A stretch of 64,000 nucleotides of DNA from Myxococcales bacterium (GCA_012960035.1 DUBZ01000092.1:1-64000), one strand, 5' to 3'. Shown: positions 26,704 to 35,021, counted from the stretch's first letter. Made by a program: numbers and translations. Notes: generated from the sequence alone by a model not told the origin.

Positions 26704-27345
26704 GTGGCAATCGACCTTATCTGCCGAAAAATCGGCATGACTCAGCTCTTCCTAGACAACGGCAAGTGCGTCCCGGTAACCGTCCTCGATGCATCACCCA
26801 ACACAGTGGTGGACATCAAAACCGAAGAGCGTGACAGCTATACCGCCCTTCAACTCGGTGCAGGTGAGCGCAAAGAAAGCCGCTTCGGCAAAGCCGAACT
26901 CGGTCACTTCAAGAAGAAGAATGTCGAGCCCACGCAGATATTGTTGGAATCTCGAATCACCGCCGAAGAAGCCGGCGAGTTTGAAATTGGCCAAAAGATC
27001 GATTGCTCGATCTTTACCGAAGGCCAGAACGTCGATGTTCACGGGACCTCGAAGGGCCGTGGCTATTCCGGCGTCGTGAAGCGTCACGGGTTTAAGGTCA
27101 AGAAGATGACGCACGGTACCCACGAAGCCTTTCGGCACGGTGGTGCGATTGGTGCGGGCTCATCCCCGGGTAAGGTCATCAAGGGCATGAAGATGCCCGG
27201 CCAGCTCGGCAACGCGCGCGTCACCATGACGAACCTGAAAATCGAAAAGATCGACGCCGAAAAGAACCTGATTTTCGTGCGCGGCGGTGTACCCGGTCAC
27301 AACGACGGCATCGTTTGTGTGCGCGACGCGCTCCAGGGAAAGTAG
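26704..27345 (+). CDS. rplC: 50S ribosomal protein L3
   Basis: The protein has 213 residues, the normal bacterial L3 length, starting at GTG. CRKIGMTQLFLDNGKCVPVT opens it; GTSKGRGYSGVVKRHGF is the central 23S rRNA-binding extension; GAIGAGSSPGKVIKGMKMPG and LGNARVTMTNLKI close it. L3 binds 23S rRNA early in 50S assembly, near the peptidyl transferase centre. It normally lies in the S10 operon, but here its neighbours are an AP-superfamily gene (divergent) and rlmE. Its own promoter and hairpin leader lie upstream. It reads in the same frame as rlmE, separated from it by a TAG and 6 bp. Whether another copy exists elsewhere cannot be seen. Confidence 0.96.
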   Translation: MAIDLICRKIGMTQLFLDNGKCVPVTVLDASPNTVVDIKTEERDSYTALQLGAGERKESRFGKAELGHFKKKNVEPTQILLESRITAEEAGEFEIGQKIDCSIFTEGQNVDVHGTSKGRGYSGVVKRHGFKVKKMTHGTHEAFRHGGAIGAGSSPGKVIKGMKMPGQLGNARVTMTNLKIEKIDAEKNLIFVRGGVPGHNDGIVCVRDALQGK

Positions 27346-27351
27346 GACCCC

Positions 27352-28008
27352 GTCGCGAAATACGATCGAAAGGATCAGTTTCACCAGCGTGCCAAGCGTG
27401 AGGGATACCGTTCGCGCGCAGCCTACAAGCTGCTTGAAATCCATCGCTCCCACCAAGTGATCCGCCGAGGCCGCAAGGTCTTGGATCTGGGTTGCTGGCC
27501 GGGCGGTTGGCTTCAGGTTGCTTCCGCCACGGTGGGCCCGAAGGGCAAGGTTGTTGGCGTCGACAAGGCCGCCATCGACCCGCCGCTCGAGATCCCGAAT
27601 TGCGAGTCCGTTGTCGGTGATCTTGAAGATCCAAAACTATGCGAACAGGTTCTCCCTTTACTGGGTGGTCTCGCGGGGCTTATTCTCTGCGATGCAGCGC
27701 CGAAGTTGACGGGTGTTCGGGCAGTGGATCGAGCCAACGAAGAGCGTCTCCTCGAGGCGGTCGAGATGCAAATTCCCCTTCTTTTACAGGAAGGTGGAGA
27801 CTTTTTGGTCAAGATCCTCGACGGCCCCGAAGCGCAAATCGTCGACCGGCGGATCCGCATGAAGTTTCGCGCTGCCAAGACGGTCAAGTCCAAAGCTACC
27901 CGCAAGGGTTCAACTGAGCGGTATCTCTTCGCTAAGGGATATCGTGGGGCTAAAGACACGATCGAAGCGCCACCCGAGCCGGAAGCAGACGCAACCGACG
28001 AGCCGTAG
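27352..28008 (+). CDS. rlmE: 23S rRNA (uridine 2'-O) methyltransferase RlmE/FtsJ, non-canonical start
   Basis: The obvious GTG at 27457 gives a 183-residue protein that lacks the first part of the family. The frame upstream of it continues AKYDRKDQFHQRAKREGYRS and RAAYKLLEI, which is plainly RlmE. With GTC at 27352 as residue 1, the catalytic tetrad is Lys26, Asp114, Lys154 and Glu189, spaced 88, 40 and 35 residues; in E. coli (38, 124, 164, 199) the spacing is 86, 40 and 35. AGGA at 27344-27347 sits 4 bp before GTC. There is no ATG, GTG or TTG in this frame between the rplC stop and 27457. LDLGCWPGGW is the SAM site. It methylates U2552 (E. coli numbering) in the 50S subunit. The start is GTC, a sequencing error for GTG, or rplC read-through. 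Confidence 0.85.
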   Translation, partial: VAKYDRKDQFHQRAKREGYRSRAAYKLLEIHRSHQVIRRGRKVLDLGCWPGGWLQVASATVGPKGKVVGVDKAAIDPPLEIPNCESVVGDLEDPKLCEQVLPLLGGLAGLILCDAAPKLTGVRAVDRANEERLLEAVEMQIPLLLQEGGDFLVKILDGPEAQIVDRRIRMKFRAAKTVKSKATRKGSTERYLFAKGYRGAKDTIEAPPEPEADATDEP

Positions 28009-28049
28009 TTCGACATCTGGGGTGCACGTATTCCCCGACACGCCAGAGC

Positions 28050-28769
28050 ATGGGGAGCCCGATGCGCGAAACCGAAGCGCGGGACGGTGTGAGCGAAAAG
28101 CCGGTCAATCTGGGCTCGGCGACTTCGCCAGACGGAGTGCTCGTTGACCAGGGGGGCCGCGTACTCGGCCCGCGCGCCCTGGGGACCCGGCAAAAACTCC
28201 TCGACGCCACTCGGGACCGGCTCGACTCCCACAGACTGCGGGAGATTCGCGTGATCGACGTGGCGCGTGCCGTCGATGCGTCGCCCGCGGCCTTTTATCA
28301 GTACTTCAAGGACATTGAAGAAGCGGTGCTCGCCCTCGCCGAGGCCGCGTCGAGCGAAATGCCCGTGGTCGCAGAACTGCTTGAGCAACCCTGGTTGGGC
28401 AACGCAGGGCTCGGCTGCGCGCGAAAACTGGTGTCGGCCTTTATCGATCATTGGGACCACCATCATGCGGTCCTGCGTGTTCGCAACCTGGTTTCGGACG
28501 AAGGAGATGCACGCTTCCGCGCGGTTCGCGGCCGTGCGATGAGTCCCGTCTTGCTCGGGTTGGCGCGCCAAATTGAAGCGTCGCAAGCTGCTGGAAGAAT
28601 TTCGCAAGACGAAGACCCCCGCGCGGCTGCTGCTGCGACGGGTGCCATCCTCGAGCGCATGGGGGCCTATCATCGCGATCTCGCCCAGGGGGGTGTCGCG
28701 CAAGAACAGCTGATCGAAACTTCAGCGCGTATTCTCTTTCGCAGCGTCACGGGCGAATCTCTTCTGTGA
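28050..28769 (+). CDS. TetR-family transcriptional regulator
   Basis: The protein has 239 residues. A disordered N-terminal 45 residues precede a helix-turn-helix: RQKLLDATRDRLDSHRLREI, then VIDVARAVDASPAAFYQYFKD, whose F-Y-Q-Y-F ending marks TetR recognition helices. The ligand-binding half is helical with no family-specific motif. An ATG at 28062 with GGGGAG just upstream is an alternative start. It lies 34 bp before the DUF35/thiolase pair on the same strand, so it may control those genes in response to a CoA thioester or lipid. Confidence 0.9.
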   Translation: MGSPMRETEARDGVSEKPVNLGSATSPDGVLVDQGGRVLGPRALGTRQKLLDATRDRLDSHRLREIRVIDVARAVDASPAAFYQYFKDIEEAVLALAEAASSEMPVVAELLEQPWLGNAGLGCARKLVSAFIDHWDHHHAVLRVRNLVSDEGDARFRAVRGRAMSPVLLGLARQIEASQAAGRISQDEDPRAAAAATGAILERMGAYHRDLAQGGVAQEQLIETSARILFRSVTGESLL

Positions 28770-28802
28770 CGATGCAAACCATGCTGTTTTTCCTGGGACT
28801 CG

Positions 28803-29225
28803 ATGGCTGACAAACCTTTTCGCCTGCAACCGCTCGTGACCGAAGAAAATCGCCACTACTGGCAAGGGGGTCGCGACGGTGAACTTCGCTTTCTCGCCTG
28901 CAGCGCGTGCAGATATTTGATTCATCCCCCGGCTCCCGTGTGTCCCCAATGCCTGGGGCGTGACTCCGAAGTGCGCGCGGTGTCGGGGCGTGGCGTGGTT
29001 CATACCTTCACGGTCAACCACCACCCTTGGGTGCCGGGCTTCGATCCACCCTACGTGGTTGCGATCGTAGAACTCGATGAACAACCGGGCCTTCGCTTGA
29101 CGACCAACATCGTTGATTGCGAAATCGACAAAGTCTCGATCGGCATGCGGGTCGAGGTCTGTTTCGAAGAACTCGACGACGGCGCGTACCTGCCGTTGTT
29201 CGCTCCCGCAAAGACCGAGGCGTAA
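28803..29225 (+). CDS. Zinc-ribbon OB-fold protein (DUF35), thiolase partner
   Basis: The protein has 140 residues. The N-terminal rubredoxin-like zinc ribbon is LACSACRYLIHPPAPVCPQC (four Cys). The OB-fold follows with VSGRGVVHTFTVNHHPWVPG and PYVVAIVELDEQPGLRLTTN. DUF35 proteins bind acyl-CoA and form complexes with thiolase-like enzymes, for example ChsH2 with Ltp2 in steroid side-chain cleavage. The gene ends 3 bp before a thiolase gene, matching that pairing. No MaoC hydratase domain is fused to it. Confidence 0.92.
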   Translation: MADKPFRLQPLVTEENRHYWQGGRDGELRFLACSACRYLIHPPAPVCPQCLGRDSEVRAVSGRGVVHTFTVNHHPWVPGFDPPYVVAIVELDEQPGLRLTTNIVDCEIDKVSIGMRVEVCFEELDDGAYLPLFAPAKTEA

Positions 29226-29228
29226 ACG

Positions 29229-30422
29229 ATGCTTGCTCTCGAACGCAACGTTGCAGTCACAGGGATCGGGCAATCGGATGTGGGTCGACGTCTAGATCGG
29301 GACCCGATGGCGCTCACCATTGACGCTTGCCTTGCCGCGATCGAAGACGCGGGCCTGACGCGTGACGACATCGACGGTCTGTCGACTTACCCCGGAGCCG
29401 GCATGGCGGGCGCGCCGGGTTTCACCGCGGGTGGCGTGACCGAATTGCAAGACGCACTTCGCTTGAACCTCAACTGGTTCAATGGCGGTCCGGAGCTTTC
29501 TGGACAACTCGGTAGCGTCATCACTGCCTGTGCCGCGGTCGCTGCGGGCTTCGCGAAGCACGTGCTCTGCTTTCGCACAGTTTGGGAATCGACTGCACAA
29601 GGTGGAGGAAGGCGCGCGGGCATTGGGACCGGGGGCGGAGGCAAGTTCAAAGCGTCAGGCTTCATGCAGTACTCGCTTCCTTACGGCGCTGCGTCAGCCG
29701 CGGTTTGGATTTCGATGATGGCTCAGCGCCACTTTCACGAATACGGAACCACCAGAGAACAGCTCGCGCAGATCGCCATCAACGCGCGGAAGAATGCGGC
29801 CCACAACCCGAAGGCGATCTTCCGGGACCCGATGTCGCTCGACGACTACATGAACGTTCGCATGATCTCCGAACCCTTCTGTCTATATGACTGTGATATT
29901 CCTGTGGACGGCAGCACGGCGATCATCGTTTCTCATGTCGACGCCGCGAAAGACATGAGGCGCCCGCCACTTCGAGTCGAGGCGGTGGGAAGTGCATTGC
30001 ACGGACGACCTTCGTGGGACCAGTTCGATGACCTGACCACGATGGCGTTGCGCGATGCTTCAAAGATGATGTGGGCGCGGACGGATCTGCGTCCCGCCGA
30101 TGTCGACGTCGCCGAGCTTTATGACGGTTTCAGCTTTATCGCACTCGCATGGCTCGAAGCGCTTGGCTTCTGCGAGAAGGGGGAAGGCGGTCGCTTCATC
30201 GAAGGCGGTGACAACATCTCTTTGACCGGCAAGGTCCCGCTCAACACCCATGGTGGACAGTTGTCTGGCGGCCGGCTCCATGGTTATGGATTCTTGCACG
30301 AAGCCTGTACACAACTGTGGGGCGAAGGCGGCGCGCGTCAGGTTCCCGGCCAGCCAAGGGTCGCGGTTGCGGCCGCGGGTGGCGGTCCACTGGGTGGATG
30401 CCTGCTTCTTTCTCGCGACTAG
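29229..30422 (+). CDS. Thiolase-family protein (lipid-transfer/SCPx-thiolase type)
   Basis: The protein has 397 residues, the usual length for this group. VAVTGIGQSDVGRRLDRDP opens it; ACLAAIEDAGLTRDDIDGLS follows. VITACAAVAAGFAKHVLC carries the cysteine region of the active site, EYGTTREQLAQIAINARKNA the helical loop domain, and VPLNTHGGQLSGGRLHGYGF the conserved C-terminal glycine/histidine loop. Such proteins act as acyl-CoA thiolases or, in the Ltp2 type, retro-aldolases cleaving CoA thioesters of steroid or branched side chains. The DUF35 gene 3 bp upstream supports a complex. The substrate is inferred, not shown. Confidence 0.92.
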   Translation: MLALERNVAVTGIGQSDVGRRLDRDPMALTIDACLAAIEDAGLTRDDIDGLSTYPGAGMAGAPGFTAGGVTELQDALRLNLNWFNGGPELSGQLGSVITACAAVAAGFAKHVLCFRTVWESTAQGGGRRAGIGTGGGGKFKASGFMQYSLPYGAASAAVWISMMAQRHFHEYGTTREQLAQIAINARKNAAHNPKAIFRDPMSLDDYMNVRMISEPFCLYDCDIPVDGSTAIIVSHVDAAKDMRRPPLRVEAVGSALHGRPSWDQFDDLTTMALRDASKMMWARTDLRPADVDVAELYDGFSFIALAWLEALGFCEKGEGGRFIEGGDNISLTGKVPLNTHGGQLSGGRLHGYGFLHEACTQLWGEGGARQVPGQPRVAVAAAGGGPLGGCLLLSRD

Positions 30423-30436
30423 GTAGCCCGGCGGCA

Positions 30437-30458
30437 GCAGGGCGACGGCAGGGCGACG
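30437..30458. repeat. Two tandem copies of an 11-bp unit
   Basis: GCAGGGCGACG occurs twice head to tail (30437-30447 and 30448-30458), followed by another GCA. It lies in the short convergent gap between the thiolase and SpoU-methyltransferase genes. A slippage duplication is the simplest reading. Confidence 0.6.
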
Positions 30459-30536
30459 GCATTGGTGGGCTGTGACGTTTCGCTGACCTTGAGTGCAGAA
30501 ACTCCCCTGCACGCCGCAGTCGGGACAGCGCGTCTT

Positions 30537-31589
30537 CTAAGCCACGTCGACTTCTGCGCGCGGTTCGTCGGCCATTGCGATCGCCGGTGGATGCGACGCC
30601 CAGCTGATGTATTCGGCCTCCTTCACCTTGTCGCCCCGCGCAAGCATCGTGTACCAGGCCGGACGCAACACGGCCTTCTCGTCTTCACTGAGAGTTTCGC
30701 GGAGGTTGTCGGCGCGCATTCGGCGATCTAGGGCGTAGACCGAAATGGCGGTTGCAACCGAGACATTGATGTAAGCCGTGAAGCCGCTGTTGGGTAGAAA
30801 AAACAAACCATCTGCCGCGTTCCGCACCGCTTCACTGACCCCGAGCTGTTCGCTTCCAAATACGATTGCCGTCTTGTTGTGAATGGGGACCGCTTCGACT
30901 TCGGCCGCACCATCACCAAAGTCTGCCGCGAGGATCTTGTAACCACGTTTTCGTAAGGCGTCGATGGCCGCGACCCCGTCGCGATGGGTGATGATGTCGA
31001 GCCAACGTTCGGATCGTGTGGTGAGGGTGCGCTCCATCGCTGGGGGGCCGGCCGCATGAATGACGTGCAACTCCTGCAAACCAAGCGCTTCAATCGAACG
31101 CGCAACTGCTGAAACGTTTCGCGAGTTCACCAAGTTGTCGAGGACAACGACGAGCGAGCGCGTGCGATCTTGAAGTGCGCGTTCTGCAGCAACGATACGC
31201 GCGGGTGGGGCCTCGGGGCTGGGGCCCTCGGTGTTAGGCGGGCTCTCGTCGTCAGGCTGAGGCTTGATCTTGACACCTCGGTCGACTGAAAGCTTCTCGT
31301 CCTTCTCTTCACCGCCTCGCCACTCGCGACCGATGAAGCCGGCATTTTTGATGTCCTCCACCGAGTCGAGTTGATTCGCGATTTCGATGAGTTCGCGAAA
31401 GAAGGGGATGTCGACGGCGCGGCGTATGATTTCCTTGTCCGCGCTGTCGCGCTTGGCGCCCTTCCAAGCCTTGCGTTCGTAGGCGTGGGCTAGGAGCTTT
31501 TCAACTTCACCGAGGTGTTGGCCGGCGATGCGCATCGCCTCCTCGAGTTCTTCCATGTACCCGTGCCAGCGGCCCCATCTCGAACGCAT
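30537..31589 (-). CDS. SpoU/TrmH-type RNA 2'-O-methyltransferase with long N-terminal region
   Basis: The protein has 350 residues. The C-terminal 190 residues are a SPOUT knot: VVVLDNLVNSRNVSAVARSIE (motif 1 shown in two pieces, VVVLDNLVNSRN and VSAVARSIEALG), IVFGSEQLGVSEAV (motif 2) and PNSGFTAYINVSVATAISVY (motif 3). It should methylate a ribose in tRNA or rRNA using SAM. The N-terminal 130 residues are helical then highly charged and proline-rich (about 90-130), unlike the small substrate-binding domains of RlmB or TsnR. GGAG lies just upstream of the ATG. The next gene upstream is a parvulin-type isomerase 10 bp away. Confidence 0.9.
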   Translation of the reverse strand: MRSRWGRWHGYMEELEEAMRIAGQHLGEVEKLLAHAYERKAWKGAKRDSADKEIIRRAVDIPFFRELIEIANQLDSVEDIKNAGFIGREWRGGEEKDEKLSVDRGVKIKPQPDDESPPNTEGPSPEAPPARIVAAERALQDRTRSLVVVLDNLVNSRNVSAVARSIEALGLQELHVIHAAGPPAMERTLTTRSERWLDIITHRDGVAAIDALRKRGYKILAADFGDGAAEVEAVPIHNKTAIVFGSEQLGVSEAVRNAADGLFFLPNSGFTAYINVSVATAISVYALDRRMRADNLRETLSEDEKAVLRPAWYTMLARGDKVKEAEYISWASHPPAIAMADEPRAEVDVA

Positions 31590-31599
31590 TGTGTCTCCG

Positions 31600-32520
31600 C
31601 TACTCGAAACTGTCGGCGATTTCGACGTTGGCGCGCATCCTTAGTTCGTCGAGGTAGGTGCGAAGCGCGATGTCGCCCTGTCGCCTGCGCCAGTCGATGA
31701 CGACTTGTTCGCGAATTGCGGCCAGCGGCGGCGTTCGTGCCGGCTCGCGTTCGACGACTTGTGCAACATGGATCCCGGTTCCCGAACGCACCGGCTCACT
31801 CCACGCGCCAACTTCGAGCTCGCTCAACGTTCGCAACAGGGTGGGGCCGAGGTATTCGCGAGTTTTCGCTGCCGGCAACATCGCAGCGGGGAGCGGCGAA
31901 ATTTCAAAATCGCCAAGTTCGTCTTTCACCGAAGCAAAAGCGTCGCCCGCAACCAGGCGTGCACGGGCCTTTTCGGCGCGGCTCTGTCCGGGCCCGGCTT
32001 CGGGCACCGGTTTTCCTTTCGGTGTCACGCGAAAGAAGATCTGCCTCGCCATCATGCGTCCGGGTCGCGTGAAGTAGTCCTTGTTCTCGTTGTAGAACGT
32101 TTCGAGTTCCTGCTCGCCGGGATTGGAGGCCTTGATGTCGCTCACCACGGACGTGATCACGCTCGCAGTGAGGTCTGCCCGCACTTTGCGGTCGAGGTGA
32201 ACGAGGCCGAGGTCAAGCGCGCGTTGAATCAAGAGTTCTTCTTCGATCATGCGGTCGAGTACGCGTTTGCGCGCGGCCGCTTCGTCAGGTGTACGCATGT
32301 CCTGCAACACCGCGGCGACGAGGCGTTCGAAATCTGCCTCGCGAATCACCGTGTCGTTGACGCGCGCAATCGCGTCGCCGGGAAAGCCGGTTGTCGCCGA
32401 CTCTCCGACCAGGCCCCATGCCGCGACGGCGAGACCCGCAACTGCGCCAAGGGCGAGCAGCAGCGCCGGGCGTGATTGCTTTACGTTTTTTGCGGGGTTG
32501 TTCGCGGAGGACTCTTGCAA
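31600..32520 (-). CDS. Membrane-anchored parvulin-type peptidyl-prolyl isomerase
   Basis: From the TTG at 32520 the protein has 306 residues. A single hydrophobic segment (ALLLALGAVAGLAVAAWGL) near residues 18-36 anchors it, leaving the rest in the periplasm. A SurA/PpiD-like N-terminal chaperone region follows (RVNDTVIREADFERLV, EEELLIQRALDLGLV), then a diverged PpiC/parvulin domain (RMMARQIFF, GDAFASVKDELGDFEI, LEVGAWSEPVRSGTGIHVAQV). It should help fold exported proteins. The frame continues upstream to 32937, but that part overlaps the CoA ligase gene and is not coding; another TTG at 32601 is possible. No good ribosome binding site is seen for either. Confidence 0.82.
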   Translation of the reverse strand: MQESSANNPAKNVKQSRPALLLALGAVAGLAVAAWGLVGESATTGFPGDAIARVNDTVIREADFERLVAAVLQDMRTPDEAAARKRVLDRMIEEELLIQRALDLGLVHLDRKVRADLTASVITSVVSDIKASNPGEQELETFYNENKDYFTRPGRMMARQIFFRVTPKGKPVPEAGPGQSRAEKARARLVAGDAFASVKDELGDFEISPLPAAMLPAAKTREYLGPTLLRTLSELEVGAWSEPVRSGTGIHVAQVVEREPARTPPLAAIREQVVIDWRRRQGDIALRTYLDELRMRANVEIADSFE

Positions 32521-32641
32521 AGTGAATTCGATTCGTGTGCTTGGGGTTCGCGGCGCTTTCTTGCGGGACCGGTACGATAGAAGTTCGCCAGCGCCCGGCA
32601 ACGTGAAACCACGCCAGGAGCCTGGCCCAAGACTCTGGCTG

Positions 32642-34168
32642 CTAGATGTTGCGGTCGCGGTCCTTCCAGTAGCGGTCCCGAAGCCGCCGGATATAGAGCT
32701 TGCCACTCTCTTCACGAGGCAGTTGGACTTCGAAGTCGATCGAACGCGGGACCTTGTATCGGGCGAGTCGTTCGCGAGCGAACTCGAGAATCTCACTTTC
32801 GAGTTCGGCCGTCGCCGCGATGCCGGGTCGCAATTCAACAGCCGCCTTGACGCTCTCCCCCCACTCGTCGTCGGGAATGCCGAAAACGCCCACGTCGGAC
32901 ACCGCGGGGTGGAGCGCAATTTCCTGCTCGACTTCACGGGGGTAGATGTTTACGCCGCCAGAAATGATCATGTTCGACTTGCGATCCGCGAGGAAGACGT
33001 GGCCGTCGTCGTCCACCCAGCCAATGTCGCCAATGGTGAACACGCCCTTGTCGAGATACGCCGCTTCGGTCTTCACGGGGTCGCCGTGGTACTCGAACAC
33101 CCGATCGATTCGTTTGTGTCGGCAATAAAGGTCGCCTGTTTTGCCGGCCGAGAGGCGCTTACAATTTTCATCCACCGCGAAGACTTCGAAGTCGGGCAGC
33201 GTTCGCCCCACACTGCCGGGATGTTCGAGCCATTCTTCGGACCCGATCAAGGTGTTGACCCCACCCTCGGTCGCGCCCCAATACTCAACCAGTTTCGGTC
33301 CAAACCATTCGATCATCGCGCGCTTGGTGTCCACTGATACCGGGGCCGCGCCGTGAAGGACCAAGTTGAGCTTGGGTGCTGCGAACTTTTCCTTGATCTC
33401 GTCTTTCAAGCGCAACAAACGAATGAACATGGTGGGGACCATGTGGAGGTGGGCGATCTCGCGTTCCATGATGAGCGCGAGGGCACCTTCTTCGTCCCAG
33501 CGAGGCATGATGAGAAGCGGGGCGCCGTTGGCGTTGTCGTAGATTGAAAACATCAACGGTGCAGCGTGATACATCGGGCCGGTGATGAGGTGTGGCCCCG
33601 TTCCGTCTAGGCCAACGTTCTTCCCATACTCACCGAGGAAGTCCATCGCCGCTGCGACCGTTGGTTTGCGCGCGCGCTTTACGCCTTTGGGGCGGCCCGT
33701 CGTTCCACTGGTGTAGATCATGTTGCCGCCCGCGGTCCCACTTGGGTCCATGGGTTCGTTCGACGCTGCAGCGAGCAGTCCGTCGAGCTCTTCGCCCGCG
33801 ACTACGACGCGCGAGTTCGGCGCGATCTGCTCGGCGGTTTCGCGGTAATGATCGTCGGCGAACAAAACCTTCGAACCGGAGTCCTCTACCACGTACGCGA
33901 TTTCATCTTCCGACAGGTGCCAGTTGATGGGCGTCACCCAAATACCGGCCATGATGCCGCCGAGAATCAGCTCGACGACCTCAACTCGGTTTTGCATCAG
34001 GACGGCGACGTGCTCGTCAGTGGCGAGCCCAACGTCGTCGCGCAGAAAGCGGGCGACTCGGGTGCTGCGGTCGAGGAGTTCGGCCCAGGTTCGCGAGCGG
34101 CTGAAGTCGTCGACCGCGAGTCCGTCTGGGTCACGCGCTGCAAGTTCAAAATGATTCGATTGCGGCAT
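32642..34168 (-). CDS. AMP-dependent acyl-CoA synthetase/ligase
   Basis: The protein has 508 residues. The P-loop is MIYTSGTTGRPKGVKRARKP near residue 150. GPMYHAAPLMFSIYDNANG, EYWGATEGGVNT (motif equivalent to Y-G-x-T-E) and FTIGDIGWVDDDGHVFLADR are ANL motifs, and the C-terminal domain has SGGVNIYPREVEQEIALHPA and a lysine in REESGKLYIRRL for adenylation. It activates an acid to its CoA ester, substrate unknown, and belongs with the lipid-catabolic genes of this window. It is divergent from the Nudix gene at 34283, sharing a 114-bp promoter region. Confidence 0.93.
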   Translation of the reverse strand: MPQSNHFELAARDPDGLAVDDFSRSRTWAELLDRSTRVARFLRDDVGLATDEHVAVLMQNRVEVVELILGGIMAGIWVTPINWHLSEDEIAYVVEDSGSKVLFADDHYRETAEQIAPNSRVVVAGEELDGLLAAASNEPMDPSGTAGGNMIYTSGTTGRPKGVKRARKPTVAAAMDFLGEYGKNVGLDGTGPHLITGPMYHAAPLMFSIYDNANGAPLLIMPRWDEEGALALIMEREIAHLHMVPTMFIRLLRLKDEIKEKFAAPKLNLVLHGAAPVSVDTKRAMIEWFGPKLVEYWGATEGGVNTLIGSEEWLEHPGSVGRTLPDFEVFAVDENCKRLSAGKTGDLYCRHKRIDRVFEYHGDPVKTEAAYLDKGVFTIGDIGWVDDDGHVFLADRKSNMIISGGVNIYPREVEQEIALHPAVSDVGVFGIPDDEWGESVKAAVELRPGIAATAELESEILEFARERLARYKVPRSIDFEVQLPREESGKLYIRRLRDRYWKDRDRNI

Positions 34169-34282
34169 ATGTTTTGGGGGGACCTTCGCGTGGCGGCATC
34201 AGCTTTATCGAAATCGTGGGCCAAAAGTTTATCGACGAGAGGTTCGTGTATCTTCCGCCGCGGACTTGAAGAGCCGCATACG

Positions 34283-34972
34283 ATGTCAGATTGGCAATTC
34301 GCCGTCGATTCCTTCTCGCCACACGACAGCCACACGACAACTATAAGACAAAGAACACACGAATTGACGACTCGACTCGACGACCTCAGGCGCTGCTTTC
34401 AAAGCCATACCCCCGAATTGAGCGGAGACTCCGTCAACATCGAGGCTTCGGTTGCGCTCGTGCTCTGCGAAGAAGGCGACGATCTGAGCCTGCTCTTCAT
34501 TCAGCGAGCGACCCATAAGAGCGACCGTTGGTCGGGTCACATTGCGTTTCCGGGCGGCAGGCTCGACGCCCAGGACGCGACATCGCAGCAAGCGGCCGAG
34601 CGCGAGACCCGCGAAGAAGTCGGCTTCGCCCTAGACGACAGCAAGTTGATCGGACGCCTCGACGACTTGCGCGGCCTGAGCGAATCGATCCTGGTGTCCG
34701 GGTATGTATACGGTCTCGCGCAACGGCCTCAGCTTGCCCCGAACCACGAAGTCCAGAATGCGTTCTGGCTGTCGCTTGGCGAGATCGAATCGAAGGAGCG
34801 AAACGTCGAGCGCGCCTTCGACTACAAGGGCACCGACTTCGTGCTTCCCGCGATCCAGGTCCTCGACCAAGACGATCCAGTGCTTTGGGGGATTTCGTAT
34901 CGCTTCCTCGAACTCCTCATGGAGCTCGTCGGTCGACCTATCGCCCCAATGCCCTGGATGCCGAATCTCTAG
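34283..34972 (+). CDS. Nudix hydrolase, CoA-pyrophosphatase (NudL)-like
   Basis: From the ATG at 34283 the protein has 229 residues; a longer frame from 33848 lies antisense to the CoA ligase and is rejected. ALVLCEEGDDLSLLFIQRAT is followed by SGHIAFPGGRLDAQD and QQAAERETREEVGF, giving the NuCoA-type sequence F-P-G-G and the Nudix R-E-x-x-E-E-x-G box. Such enzymes cut CoA and its derivatives to phosphopantetheine and 3',5'-ADP. Being divergent from an acyl-CoA ligase makes a CoA-turnover role sensible. No classical SD sequence is clear before the start. Confidence 0.9.
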   Translation: MSDWQFAVDSFSPHDSHTTTIRQRTHELTTRLDDLRRCFQSHTPELSGDSVNIEASVALVLCEEGDDLSLLFIQRATHKSDRWSGHIAFPGGRLDAQDATSQQAAERETREEVGFALDDSKLIGRLDDLRGLSESILVSGYVYGLAQRPQLAPNHEVQNAFWLSLGEIESKERNVERAFDYKGTDFVLPAIQVLDQDDPVLWGISYRFLELLMELVGRPIAPMPWMPNL

Positions 34973-35021
34973 GACATCGACTTTCCACGACAACGACTTT
35001 CGACAACAACGACTTCGGCGT

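Noticed and set aside
32521-32937. N-terminal extension of the parvulin frame
   Set aside because: It runs through the 3' end of the acyl-CoA ligase gene in a different frame; the hydrophobic anchor and domain start well after 32520.
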